Positions 18,227 to 26,328 of a stretch of 64,000 nt of DNA are shown here, one piece after another (the stretch's first letter is position 1; every line of letters starts with the position of its first letter). Source of the DNA: Microbacteriaceae bacterium VKM Ac-2855 (GTDB lineage Bacteria; Actinomycetota; Actinomycetes; Actinomycetales; Microbacteriaceae); NCBI GenBank assembly GCA_013204985.1, contig JABMLG010000009.1, positions 1 through 64,000 of the forward strand, read 5' to 3'. A program made the position numbers and the translations under genes. Below the pieces are notes generated by a model. That model had not been told where the DNA came from. It saw only the letters and a list, made by a program, of their open reading frames with translations, and searched no databases.

Positions 18227-18807
18227 CAGATCGACCGCACCACCCGCGCCGGATTCCCGACCGCTACCGAGTTCGCCGGCACATCCTTCGTGACCACGGC
18301 ACCGGCGCCGATCACGCTGTTCTCGCCGATCGTCACCCCTGGCAGCACGATCGCGCCGCCCCCGAGCCAGACGTTGTCACCGATCGTGATCGGCTTCGCA
18401 GCCTCCAACTTGTCGCGGCGCGGCTCGGGTTCGACCGGATGCGTCGGCGTGAGCAACTGCACGTTCGGCCCGACCTGGCAGTCGGCACCGATCACGATGG
18501 GAGCCACGTCGAGAGCGGTCAGGCCGTAGTTGATGAACGTGCGCGGGCCGATCGTGATGAACGAGCCGTAGTCGACGTAGACGGGCGGGCGCACGTGCGC
18601 CGTCCGGTCCATGTCGCCGAAGAGCTCTCGGGCGATCTCCTGCGCCGCTTCCACGTCGTCGGCGAAGGCTGCGAGGAAGCGGGCCGACAGGGTGATCGCT
18701 CGCTGCTGCTGGGACGCGATGGCGGGATCGTCGGAGATGTACAGGTCGCCGGCGAGCATCCGCTCGTGGTTCGTTCGGGGGTCGTTCGCGAAGTAGTCGG
18801 TCGTCAT
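18226..18807 (-). CDS. Maltose/galactoside O-acetyltransferase-like (hexapeptide repeat)
   Basis: Predicted acetyl-CoA-dependent sugar O-acetyltransferase of the Maa/NodL/LacA group, 193 residues. An N-terminal Maa-type helix domain (MLAGDLYISDDPAIASQ) precedes left-handed beta-helix repeats such as FITIGPRTFINYG and ITIGDNVWLGGGAIVLPG. The probable catalytic His is in TPTHPVEPEPR. The ATG at 18807 is preferred over a GTG at 18816 because TAGAGT lies 7 nt before it. Acetylation of a sugar that the adjacent MFS pump exports is one possible role. Confidence 0.85.
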   Translation of the reverse strand: MTTDYFANDPRTNHERMLAGDLYISDDPAIASQQQRAITLSARFLAAFADDVEAAQEIARELFGDMDRTAHVRPPVYVDYGSFITIGPRTFINYGLTALDVAPIVIGADCQVGPNVQLLTPTHPVEPEPRRDKLEAAKPITIGDNVWLGGGAIVLPGVTIGENSVIGAGAVVTKDVPANSVAVGNPARVVRSI

Positions 18808-18814
18808 GGGCGAC

Positions 18815-18820
18815 ACTCTA
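18815..18820 (-). promoter_or_regulatory. -10 hexamer for the acetyltransferase-TetR operon
   Basis: TAGAGT on the minus strand, 7 nt from the ATG at 18807. It abuts the palindromic operator. Confidence 0.45.
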
Positions 18821-18839
18821 TATGTACGATCGTACGTAT
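18820..18839. promoter_or_regulatory. Probable TetR operator between divergent promoters
   Basis: GTACGATCGTAC (18824-18835) is a perfect 12-bp palindrome. It extends to a 20-bp imperfect palindrome with one mismatched pair. It overlaps the MFS -10 hexamer TACGAT (18825-18830) and ATG and abuts the opposite -10 hexamer. A repressor bound here would block both transcripts. Confidence 0.6.
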
Positions 18840-20028
18840 GTCACTCACCCCGGCGCTCGCGCGACGCCGTCTCGCCACCTTCGTCTTCATGTTGTTCATC
18901 GGAACCGGTTTCGCATCGTTCGTGGTCCGCACTCCCGCGATCCGCGATCTGCTCTCGGCGTCGACGGCCCAGATGGGCATCGTGCTCTTCGGCGTATCGA
19001 TCGGGTCGATCACCGGGGTGCTCAGTTCAGCGGCGGTCGTGCGCCGTTTCGGCGCCCGTCGCGCCATCGCCTCCGGGGCGGTGTCGTTCGTCGTCGGTCT
19101 GGCCGTGGTGGCCGTCTCGGCGGGAGCCGGCTTCGCGCCCGGCGTCTTCGTCGGGCTCGCGTTCGTCGGTTTCGGCTTCGGCCACTCCGAGATCGCGATC
19201 AACATCGAAGGCGCGGCATTGGAGACCGCCTCCGGGCGCTCGATCCTGCCGATGCTGCACGGTTGCTTCAGCCTCGGCACCGTGATCGGGGCGACGCTCG
19301 GCATCGCGATGACGGCCATCGCTTTCCCCGTCGAATGGCACCTCGGCATCATCGCCGCCCTCGCCGCCGGAGCGCTGCTGTGGGCGGTCCCGATCGTCCC
19401 GAGCGACACCGGGCGCGCAGCCGCCGACGTCGCCACCCCGGGTTGGCGTGCACAGCTCGGGGTCTGGAAGCAGAACCGCATCGTTATGCTGGGAATCATC
19501 GTGCTCGCCCTCGCCCTCGCGGAAGGCTCGGCGAACGACTGGCTGCCGCTGCTGATGGTCGATGGCCACGGCGCCACGGCGACCATCGGTTCCGTCGTGT
19601 TCACGGGCTTCGCGCTCGCGATGACGATCGGCCGCTTCGTGGGTGAGCCACTGCTGAAGCGCTTCGGCAACGCTGCTGTTCTGCGGGTCTCGGCCATCGT
19701 CTCGGCGATCGGCATCGCGTTGGTCGTGTTCGCCGACAACCTCGTCGTCGCCAGCATCGCCGTCGGGCTCTGGGGTCTGGGCGCGGCGCTCGGGTTCCCG
19801 GTGACGCTCTCCGCAGCCGCGGACAGCGACGACCCGACGACGACGGTCGGCGCGGTGGCGACCGCGGGGTACGTCGCCTTCCTCGTCGGACCGCCTCTGC
19901 TGGGCTTCCTCGGCGAGCACTTCGGCTTGCGCGGCGCGATGATCGTGGTGCTCGTGGTGGTCGCCGCAGCCTCGTTGCTCACCTCGGCGGCGCGTCCTCG
20001 TCAACGCGAGGAGGCGGCCGTCGGCTGA
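18838..20028 (+). CDS. MFS transporter
   Basis: A 396-residue major facilitator with about 12 hydrophobic helices, for example RRLATFVFMLFIGTGFASFV at the start. The loop VVRRFGARRAIASG between helices 2 and 3 is the MFS motif A region. The layout resembles the YbjJ/inner-membrane sugar or drug efflux group. Substrate is unknown. No SD is present; TACGAT lies 7 nt before the ATG. Divergence from a TetR-controlled operon suggests inducible efflux. Confidence 0.85.
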   Translation: MSLTPALARRRLATFVFMLFIGTGFASFVVRTPAIRDLLSASTAQMGIVLFGVSIGSITGVLSSAAVVRRFGARRAIASGAVSFVVGLAVVAVSAGAGFAPGVFVGLAFVGFGFGHSEIAINIEGAALETASGRSILPMLHGCFSLGTVIGATLGIAMTAIAFPVEWHLGIIAALAAGALLWAVPIVPSDTGRAAADVATPGWRAQLGVWKQNRIVMLGIIVLALALAEGSANDWLPLLMVDGHGATATIGSVVFTGFALAMTIGRFVGEPLLKRFGNAAVLRVSAIVSAIGIALVVFADNLVVASIAVGLWGLGAALGFPVTLSAAADSDDPTTTVGAVATAGYVAFLVGPPLLGFLGEHFGLRGAMIVVLVVVAAASLLTSAARPRQREEAAVG

Positions 20029-20054
20029 CGGTTGACGGATGCGGGTCACGGGCG

Positions 20055-20060
20055 CAGAGT
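20055..20060 (+). promoter_or_regulatory. -10-like hexamer for the VOC gene
   Basis: CAGAGT is 6 nt before the ATG at 20067. It matches the CAGACT element before the gene at 6611. Confidence 0.35.
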
Positions 20061-20066
20061 GGCGCC

Positions 20067-20501
20067 ATGGTCGCCTTCGCTCAGATCAACGTCATCGTCG
20101 CCGACATGTCCGCCTCGTCGGCGTTCTATCGCCGCCTCGGGCTGACGGTCGATCTCCCGATGCCCGATCACGCGTCCGTGCGCCTCCCGGGCGGATTCCG
20201 GCTCGAACTGGACACCGCGGCGTCCGTTGCGACGTGGAGCGGCGCGGCGATCGCCCCGGTCGCCGGCAGTGTCGTGCTCGGCTTCGAGCTGTCGGATCGC
20301 GCCGCGGTGGACGCCGTGTACGCGGACCTGGTGGACGCCGGATCGCGGCCGCTGACTCCGCCGTACGACGCGTTCTGGGGTTCGCGCTACGCGATCGTGG
20401 CCGATCCGGACGGCAACCCGGTCTCCCTGATGAGCCCGGCGGAGCCCGCGCGCGAGAACTGGCCACCCGACGTCCCGGTGCTGCACAGCCCCGACGAGTA
20501 G
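20067..20501 (+). CDS. VOC-family (glyoxalase/bleomycin resistance-like) protein
   Basis: A 144-residue protein with two beta-alpha-beta-beta-beta modules. INVIVADMSASSAFYRRLG opens the first. The second ends with WGSRYAIVADPDGNPVSLM, which holds the typical metal-site region. Metal residues are only partly conserved, so it may bind rather than transform its ligand. It stands alone and converges on the amidohydrolase gene. Confidence 0.75.
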   Translation: MVAFAQINVIVADMSASSAFYRRLGLTVDLPMPDHASVRLPGGFRLELDTAASVATWSGAAIAPVAGSVVLGFELSDRAAVDAVYADLVDAGSRPLTPPYDAFWGSRYAIVADPDGNPVSLMSPAEPARENWPPDVPVLHSPDE

Positions 20502-20529
20502 CGCTCGGCCGCGACACCCCTACGTGCGG

Positions 20530-20580
20530 TCGAGACACCCCGGTGCTCCTGGGTGCCTCGCACGAAGTCGGGCGTCTCGA
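20530..20580. terminator. Inverted repeat between convergent VOC and amidohydrolase genes
   Basis: TCGAGACACCC (20530-20540) pairs with GGGCGTCTCGA (20570-20580) with one mismatch over an 81-bp convergent gap. There is no T tract, so a bidirectional terminator role is inferred from placement. Confidence 0.45.
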
Positions 20581-20581
20581 G

Positions 20582-21973
20582 CTAAAGCCGCTGCGTGAGC
20601 TCTTCGCTCGCCGCCGCCACCGCCTCCGCGATCGAGCGCTCATCCGCCCGCGTCAGGCGAGAGTGCTCGACGACCGGCTCGCCCTGCACCAGGAGAAGCG
20701 TCAGCGGCGGCATCGCACCCAGGCTCAGCGCCGCGACCGGATCCGCGATGCCGGCGTGCTCGACGGTGTCGACCTGCCAGAGCGCGAGGTCGGCGAGCTT
20801 GCCCACCTCGACCGAGCCGATCTCGCTCTGCCTGCCGAGCACGCGAGCACCGCCCATGGTCGCCACGTACAGGCCCTGTCGGCCCGACATCTTGTCGGCG
20901 CCGGCACGCAGCCGGTTCATCAGCACCGACTCGCGGATCTCGATGCCGAGCTGGCCGGATTCGTTCGATGCAGCGCCGTCCACTCCGAGCCCGACGGGTG
21001 CGCCCGCGGCGAGCAGCTGCGGAACCGGGGCGATGCCCGCGGCCAGGCGTGCGTTCGACGACGGGCAGTGCGCCACGCCGGTTCCGGTCGCGGCGAACTT
21101 GCGAATGGCGTCGTCGTCGAGGTGCACGCAGTGCGCCATCCAGACGTCGTCGCCGAGCCAGCCGAGCGTCTCGAGGTAGTCGGTCGGCGACATGCCGAAC
21201 TTCTCGCGCGTGTAAGCGTCCTCCTCCTTCGTCTCGGAACCGTGGGTGTGCAGCCGCACGCCGAGGCCGCGGGCGAGAGCGGCGGATTCGGTGAGCAGAT
21301 CCGCGGTCACGGAGAACGGAGAGCACGGCGCGATCGCCACCTTGACCATCGCGCCCCACGAAGCGTCGTGATACTTCTGCACCGCCTCGCCGCTCGCCTG
21401 CAACGCCGCGGATGTGGTCTCCACGGCGAAGTCCGGCGGCAGGCCGCCTTGGCTGGCGCCGAGGTCCATGGAGCCGCGGGTGGCGTGCAGTCGGAGGCCG
21501 AGGTCGGTCGCCGATTGCACGATCCCGCCGACGATATCGCCCGAGTCCTTCGGGAAGACGTAGTGGTGGTCGCCCACCGTGGTGCAGCCGGAGCGGGCCA
21601 GCACGGCCATCGCGCCGAGCGACGCGGTCTGCGTGAGGTCGGCGTCGATGCGCGACCAGGCCGGGTACAGCGCGGTGAGCCAGTCGAAGAGGATCGCATC
21701 CTGCGCCCAGCCCCGCGTGAGCCACTGGTAGAGGTGGTGGTGCGTGTTGATCAGGCCCGGGGTGAGCAGATGCCCGCGGCCGTCGATCGTGGTGACGCGG
21801 ATGTCTGCGGCTTCGCCGTCGGGCGTGAGCGCATCCGTCGCCCACACCGGAGGCGCGCCGTCGCCGACCGCGACGATGCTCGCTCCGTCGACGACGACGT
21901 AACCGTGCGGATGCTCGGTGCCGGCGGCGTCGACCGTCGCGACGTGGGCACCGGTGATGATCGTGCGCTTCAT
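20582..21973 (-). CDS. Amidohydrolase, probable 8-oxoguanine deaminase
   Basis: A 463-residue metal-dependent deaminase of the AtzA/TrzN/8-oxoguanine deaminase branch. The metal motif is INTHHHLYQ (His78, His80). Further ligands are in LHTHGSETKEE and LGVDGAASNES. INTHHHLYQ followed by LTRGWAQDAILFDWL recalls 8-oxoguanine deaminases, which turn 8-oxoguanine into urate and so feed the uricase at 28084. Other substrates of this family (s-triazines, isoxanthopterin) are not excluded. AGGAG lies 6 nt before the ATG. Confidence 0.75.
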   Translation of the reverse strand: MKRTIITGAHVATVDAAGTEHPHGYVVVDGASIVAVGDGAPPVWATDALTPDGEAADIRVTTIDGRGHLLTPGLINTHHHLYQWLTRGWAQDAILFDWLTALYPAWSRIDADLTQTASLGAMAVLARSGCTTVGDHHYVFPKDSGDIVGGIVQSATDLGLRLHATRGSMDLGASQGGLPPDFAVETTSAALQASGEAVQKYHDASWGAMVKVAIAPCSPFSVTADLLTESAALARGLGVRLHTHGSETKEEDAYTREKFGMSPTDYLETLGWLGDDVWMAHCVHLDDDAIRKFAATGTGVAHCPSSNARLAAGIAPVPQLLAAGAPVGLGVDGAASNESGQLGIEIRESVLMNRLRAGADKMSGRQGLYVATMGGARVLGRQSEIGSVEVGKLADLALWQVDTVEHAGIADPVAALSLGAMPPLTLLLVQGEPVVEHSRLTRADERSIAEAVAAASEELTQRL

Positions 21974-22087
21974 GGTGGACTCCTGTCGTCGCGTGCTGCG
22001 AGCATGCCAGAACGGTGTTTCGGAGGAGTTACCCGCGCTTGGCCGAAACCTCGTCGACCGAGTGCGGAATGGGCCCGACGCGACGGA

Positions 22088-23065
22088 TCAGCCGAGCGTC
22101 TCCCGTCCGTGCGCGGTGTACCAACCGGCCTCGTCGGGACCCTTCGGCACGATTCCCGACGGGTTCACGTCTTGGTGCACGACGTAGTAGTGCGTCTTGA
22201 TCTGATCGAAGTCGATGGTCTCGCCGAAGCCGGGAGTCTGGAAGAGGTCGCGGGCGTAGGCCCAGAGCACCGGCATCTCGGTCAGCTTGTTGCGATTGCA
22301 TTTGAAGTGGCCGTGATAGACCGCGTCGAAGCGGGCCAAGGTCGTGAACAGCCTGACGTCGGCCTCCGTGATCGCATCGCCCATGAGGTAGCGACGATCG
22401 GTCAGGCGCTCCTCCAGCCAGTCCATGGCGGTCCACAGCCGGTCGTACGCGTCGTTGTACGCCTCCTGCGACCCCGCGAAACCGCAGCGGTAGACACCGT
22501 TGTTGACCTCGGTGAAGACGCGCTTCATCACGATCTCCATCTCGTCGCGGACATCGTCCGGCCAGAGATCCGGTGCGTCCGACCGATGGTGATCGCGCCA
22601 CTCGAAGAAGAAATCGTGGGTGATGTCCGCGAATTCGTTGGTGACGACGGCCCGGCTCGGCACATCGACGATCGCAGGAACGGTGATGCCACGGGGATAG
22701 TCGGGGTCGCGGGCGAAGAACGCCTGCTGGAGCCGCTCGTACCCGAGCACGGGATCGACCCCGCCGGGGTCGAGATCGAAGGTCCAGCTGCGGCGATCGT
22801 GCGTGGGGCCGGCGAGTCCCATCGAGATCACGTCCTCCAGGCCGAGCAGGCCGCGGACGATGATCGCCCGATTCGCCCACGGGCAGGCCCGCGCCGCGAT
22901 CAGGCGGTACCGGCCGGGTTCCACAGGCCACGTCGGCGCATCGACCTCGCCGACGCGCGGGTCGGCGGACCGCCCCGGCGTCACGGTGATCCGGTCGGGG
23001 ATGTACTGCATGTCCCGCTCGAAGGGCTTGCCCTTCTCGGTGTACGTGGTGTCGGCGTCGCTCAT
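22088..23065 (-). CDS. Xi-class thiol transferase (glutathionyl-hydroquinone reductase family)
   Basis: A 325-residue member of the ECM4/YqjG family. These enzymes reduce thiol-hydroquinone adducts. The nucleophilic motif is CPWANR at Cys61, followed by a helical C-terminal domain with the ADVRLFTTLARFDAVYHGHFKCN block. Actinobacteria of this type generally use mycothiol rather than glutathione, so the real thiol is probably mycothiol (inference). TAACGT lies 7 nt before the ATG. Confidence 0.88.
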   Translation of the reverse strand: MSDADTTYTEKGKPFERDMQYIPDRITVTPGRSADPRVGEVDAPTWPVEPGRYRLIAARACPWANRAIIVRGLLGLEDVISMGLAGPTHDRRSWTFDLDPGGVDPVLGYERLQQAFFARDPDYPRGITVPAIVDVPSRAVVTNEFADITHDFFFEWRDHHRSDAPDLWPDDVRDEMEIVMKRVFTEVNNGVYRCGFAGSQEAYNDAYDRLWTAMDWLEERLTDRRYLMGDAITEADVRLFTTLARFDAVYHGHFKCNRNKLTEMPVLWAYARDLFQTPGFGETIDFDQIKTHYYVVHQDVNPSGIVPKGPDEAGWYTAHGRETLG

Positions 23066-23072
23066 TCTCCTC

Positions 23073-23078
23073 ACGTTA
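23073..23078 (-). promoter_or_regulatory. -10 hexamer for the thiol transferase
   Basis: TAACGT on the minus strand, 7 nt before the ATG at 23065. AGGAG in between is too close to act as a normal SD. Confidence 0.4.
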
Positions 23079-23249
23079 CGGGCGCACCGCCCGTCGCCGC
23101 CCGCATCCGCTCGCCGCAGGCCGTAATCGCAGCTTCTCCGGAGGTTCACCGGAGGCGGATCCGGATCGATCGGGTGAGCCCCGCGGCAGAGGGCGAGTCA
23201 TGACTTCATTCATTCCTCAGCGAGAACTCCCGAGTGGAACGGCGGCGAC

Positions 23250-23819
23250 TCAGGGTTGTTGCACGCGCTCGTAGACGAGATCGGCGTACTCCTCGAGCCG
23301 GGCCCCGCAGCGGCGCAGACGGATGAGCGCCTCGGCGCCGGCGGGCACACCGAAGACATCACGCTTCTTGAGGTCGTGATGCCAGCGGCGCAGGCGATCC
23401 AGACTCTGCTCCTCCTCTTCGAGCTCGGCCATCGTCAGCTTGTCGATCGCGATCTCACGGTCGATCTCCGCCTCGAACTTGGCGCAGTCGGCGATGAACT
23501 CGCTCCAATCGTCCGTCCGCGCCGCCGCGAACAACCGGGCGAGTTTGGCCTCGTCAGCCGGAGTGCGCCCTCGCGAACTGAGCAGGAGGACGTCACCGTC
23601 GCCTTCTGCGGCGAGTGCTGCGACACGGCTCAGCGCCTCGGCGCAGACCGGCACGTCGGGCACGGTCCAGACGCCCTGAGCGACGGGTGCCGCGCCGATC
23701 TTGCGCAGCTCGCGCCACACGGCGACCCGATGGCGAGAGGGTTGCGCCGGTACCTTGATCGCGGCGATGATCCATCCCGCCGTCGCGCCAGGTGAGGGCA
23801 CCGACTCCGTTGCGTTCAT
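23250..23819 (-). CDS. ChrB N-terminal domain protein
   Basis: A 189-residue protein matching the N-terminal part of ChrB, the chromate-resistance regulator: WIIAAIKVPAQPSRHRVAVWRELRKIGA at 16-43, then the GVWTVPD segment. A helical middle contains EFIADCAKFEAEIDREI. Full ChrB has an added C-terminal domain, missing here. No chromate transporter ChrA is in the window. The gene is divergent from an MFS gene with an 89-bp gap. Confident on family, not on chromate. Confidence 0.75.
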   Translation of the reverse strand: MNATESVPSPGATAGWIIAAIKVPAQPSRHRVAVWRELRKIGAAPVAQGVWTVPDVPVCAEALSRVAALAAEGDGDVLLLSSRGRTPADEAKLARLFAAARTDDWSEFIADCAKFEAEIDREIAIDKLTMAELEEEEQSLDRLRRWHHDLKKRDVFGVPAGAEALIRLRRCGARLEEYADLVYERVQQP

Positions 23820-23825
23820 CCACCG

Positions 23826-23831
23826 AGGGTA
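23826..23831 (-). promoter_or_regulatory. -10 hexamer for the chrB-like gene
   Basis: TACCCT on the minus strand, exactly 6 nt before the ATG at 23819. Confidence 0.45.
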
Positions 23832-23896
23832 ACAAGCGCTACTCCTCCGGACGACTTTTCTCGTGATCTGTTTTCACCGTTGGATGTGACGCGTGT

Positions 23897-23902
23897 TACA
23901 TT
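23897..23902 (+). promoter_or_regulatory. -10 hexamer for the second MFS gene
   Basis: TACATT, 6 nt before the GTG at 23909. A weak -35 TTCACC (23873-23878) lies 18 bp upstream. Confidence 0.5.
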
Positions 23903-23908
23903 CTGCTG

Positions 23909-25132
23909 GTGTCGCCGTCTCGAGTCCCATCCTCACAGCCCCGAGAGAACGGTGAACCGACTCTCGCACCGCTGTACGCGGCGGGTTTCGTCACGGCTTT
24001 CGGCTCGCACAGCGTGGCCGCCGGATTGGGCGCCAGCGGCGAAGACATCGGGCTCACACTGCTCCGGATCGGAATCCTCCTCGCGGTGTACGACGTCGCC
24101 GAGGTCATCCTGAAACCCGTGTTCGGAGCCCTCGCAGACCGCATCGGACCCAAGCCGGTCATCGTCGGCGGCCTGCTGGCATTCGCTGTCGTCTCCTTCG
24201 TCGGAATCGGCGCCGCCGATCCGCTGCTCCTGATGGTCGCCCGATTCGGCCAAGGAGCAGCCGCGGCGGCCTTCTCCCCTGCCGCATCCGCCGGAGTCGC
24301 CCGCCTCGCCGGGCCCGGGAGGTCCGGTCGCTACTTCGGCCGTTACGGCTCGTGGAAGAGCCTGGGTTACACCGTCGGACCACTTCTCGGCGCCGCACTG
24401 ATCACCATCGGTGGACTACCGCTGCTCTTCACCGCCCTCGGCGTACTCGCCGCTGCGACCGCTGTCTGGGTGCTCTGCGCCCTCGCGCCCATCGACGTGC
24501 TCCCACGTCGGCGCTACACCGTGCTCGACCTGGTGCGGCAGGCATCGGAGCGCGAGTTCGTGATTCCCACTCTCGCCCTGGCGACGTCGAGTGCAGCTCT
24601 CGGGGCCGCTGTCGGATTCCTCCCGGCTCTTGCCGTTCTGTCCGGTGCGCCTGTCGTGGCGAGCGTCGCGATCGCGTCAGTGCTGGCGGTGACCTCGGCC
24701 GCGGTGCAGCCACGGATAGGCGCCCTGCGCGACCGGCATCCGGGTCGCGATCGCGCCGGGATCGTCGCCGGTCTCGTCACCATCGCACTCGGCATCCTCC
24801 TCGCCGCTGCAGTCCCTTCCGTTGCCGCCCTGTACGTCGCAGCCATCGTGATCGGCGCCGGAATCGGTGTCGTCACTCCTCTCGCGTTCGCGGTGCTCGC
24901 GGATTCCACACCGCCCGAGCGGATCGGACGCACGATGGGCTCGGCCGAACTCGGTCGCGAGCTCGGTGATAGCGCCGGCCCGTTGCTGGTCGGCGCCGTC
25001 GCGACCGCCGTAGCTCTTCCGGCCGGGCTCGCGGCCCTCGGTGGAACCACCCTGATCGCCGGCGGGATCGTGGGCACTCGACGGCTGAGATCTCAGGGGG
25101 GCCGCCGGGAGTCGACCCCGACGAAGCGTTAG
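23909..25132 (+). CDS. MFS transporter divergent from chrB-like gene
   Basis: A 407-residue major facilitator with about 12 helices. The loop GALADRIGPKPVIVGG near 70-85 is MFS motif A. The second half has a shorter central loop ending near residue 205 (VLDLVRQASERE). ChrB-MFS pairs occur in actinobacterial chromate-resistance regions, so metal oxyanion or drug efflux is possible. The last four bases overlap the end of xdhC on the other strand. Confidence 0.83.
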   Translation: MSPSRVPSSQPRENGEPTLAPLYAAGFVTAFGSHSVAAGLGASGEDIGLTLLRIGILLAVYDVAEVILKPVFGALADRIGPKPVIVGGLLAFAVVSFVGIGAADPLLLMVARFGQGAAAAAFSPAASAGVARLAGPGRSGRYFGRYGSWKSLGYTVGPLLGAALITIGGLPLLFTALGVLAAATAVWVLCALAPIDVLPRRRYTVLDLVRQASEREFVIPTLALATSSAALGAAVGFLPALAVLSGAPVVASVAIASVLAVTSAAVQPRIGALRDRHPGRDRAGIVAGLVTIALGILLAAAVPSVAALYVAAIVIGAGIGVVTPLAFAVLADSTPPERIGRTMGSAELGRELGDSAGPLLVGAVATAVALPAGLAALGGTTLIAGGIVGTRRLRSQGGRRESTPTKR

Positions 25133-26217
25133 GTCGTCGCGTGGATCGGCCCGCTGCCTACCGCCAAAGGCGCTCCGGACGCGCCGGCTCGAACCGCGAC
25201 CACCTCGGCGAGAATCGACACGGCCGTCTCCTCCGGCGTCGAGGCGCCGATGTCGAGACCGATGGGCGAACGCAGGCGAGCCGCAGCGTCTGCAGGCACG
25301 CCCGCCTCGGCGAGCAAACGCATCCGCCGCTCGTGGGTTCGCCGAGAACCCATCGCGCCGATGTAGGCGACGTCGAGGGTCAGAGCTGTCTGCAGGAGGG
25401 GGATGTCGAACTTCTCGTCGTGGGTGAGCACCGCGATCACGGTGCGCTCGTCGGTCGGCGTCGCAGCCAGATAGTCCGCCGGCCACTCCACCACGATCTC
25501 GTCCGCACCCGGAAAGCGCTCGGCCGTCGCGAAGACCGGTCGTGCGTCGCAGATCGTGACCCGGAAGCCGAGCAGAACAGCGGATGCGCAGAGCGCCGCC
25601 GAGAAGTCGACGGCACCGAAGATGATCATCCGCGGCGGCTCGGCGTACACGACGAACGTCACCTCGAGCTCGCGGCCGAGGCAGTCGATCTCGATCGTCG
25701 CAGAGCGACCGGAACGCATCCGCACCTCGAGTTCGCCGAGGATGCGCCGGGCGGACGCCTCGTCGAAATCGGGTGAGACCACGTCCTGCAGGCGGGTCGC
25801 CCCGGTGAGCACGAGGCCCCGAGCGGGTCCACCGACGACCATCGCCAGGCCCGCGGACCGACCGGCGTCGGCAGCGCGCAACTCGGCGACGACCGCTGTG
25901 GACGTCGCGTCGACGGCCTGGCCGAACACGCGGATCTGGCCGCCGCAGGAGAGACCGGCCGAGAACGCCGTCGCGTCGTCGAACCCGAAATGCTCCGACG
26001 CGGGGATCGCGGTACCGAGAACCTCCTCGGCGAGCGCGTACGCCTGTCCTTCGACGCACCCGCCGGAGATGCTGCCGATCGCGGCTCCGCGCTGGTCGAC
26101 GGCCATCGACGAGCCGAGTGCTCGGGGAGCGCTGCCGAAGATGTGCGTCACGGTGACGACGGCGACGCGCTCACCGGCGTCGATGCGCTGCAGCAGTTCT
26201 CGGGCGAGTTCGAGCAT
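25129..26217 (-). CDS. xdhC: XdhC/CoxI-family molybdenum hydroxylase maturation factor
   Basis: XdhC proteins bind Moco, help form its sulfurated form and deliver it to xanthine dehydrogenase. The 362 residues show the N-terminal block THIFGSAPRALGSSM with GSISGGCVEGQ near 47-57, then a Rossmann-type C-terminal domain from about 170 (RMIIFGAVDFSAAL). It is 8 kb from the dehydrogenase genes but divergent from allantoinase. The ATG is set by TAGCGT 6 nt upstream. Confidence 0.9.
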   Translation of the reverse strand: MLELARELLQRIDAGERVAVVTVTHIFGSAPRALGSSMAVDQRGAAIGSISGGCVEGQAYALAEEVLGTAIPASEHFGFDDATAFSAGLSCGGQIRVFGQAVDATSTAVVAELRAADAGRSAGLAMVVGGPARGLVLTGATRLQDVVSPDFDEASARRILGELEVRMRSGRSATIEIDCLGRELEVTFVVYAEPPRMIIFGAVDFSAALCASAVLLGFRVTICDARPVFATAERFPGADEIVVEWPADYLAATPTDERTVIAVLTHDEKFDIPLLQTALTLDVAYIGAMGSRRTHERRMRLLAEAGVPADAAARLRSPIGLDIGASTPEETAVSILAEVVAVRAGASGAPLAVGSGPIHATT

Positions 26218-26223
26218 GTACTC

Positions 26224-26229
26224 ACGCTA
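26224..26229 (-). promoter_or_regulatory. -10 hexamer for xdhC
   Basis: TAGCGT on the minus strand, 6 nt before the ATG. TTTCACGAAA lies 11 bp further upstream in the -35/-10 spacer. Confidence 0.5.
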
Positions 26230-26240
26230 CCCGCGCTGTG

Positions 26241-26250
26241 TTTCACGAAA
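26241..26250. promoter_or_regulatory. Candidate operator of the nucleobase regulon, xdhC side
   Basis: TTTCACGAAA is an inverted repeat TTTC-N2-GAAA in the spacer of the xdhC promoter. Confidence 0.45.
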
Positions 26251-26290
26251 GAGACGGGGTGAGGTGCGGATCCTCCGCTCGTTCATGTCG

Positions 26291-26308
26291 CTCACCTGCA
26301 CGAAACAT
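26291..26308. promoter_or_regulatory. Candidate operator of the nucleobase regulon, allB side
   Basis: CTCACCTGCACGAAACAT ends 8 bp before the allB -10 hexamer. It shares the 12-mer CCTGCACGAAAC with 41291-41308 upstream of the formamidase gene. Confidence 0.5.
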
Positions 26309-26316
26309 GGCGCGTA

Positions 26317-26322
26317 TATGGT
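26317..26322 (+). promoter_or_regulatory. -10 hexamer for allB
   Basis: TATGGT, 6 nt before the ATG at 26329, with no SD. Confidence 0.5.
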
Positions 26323-26328
26323 CGATCC

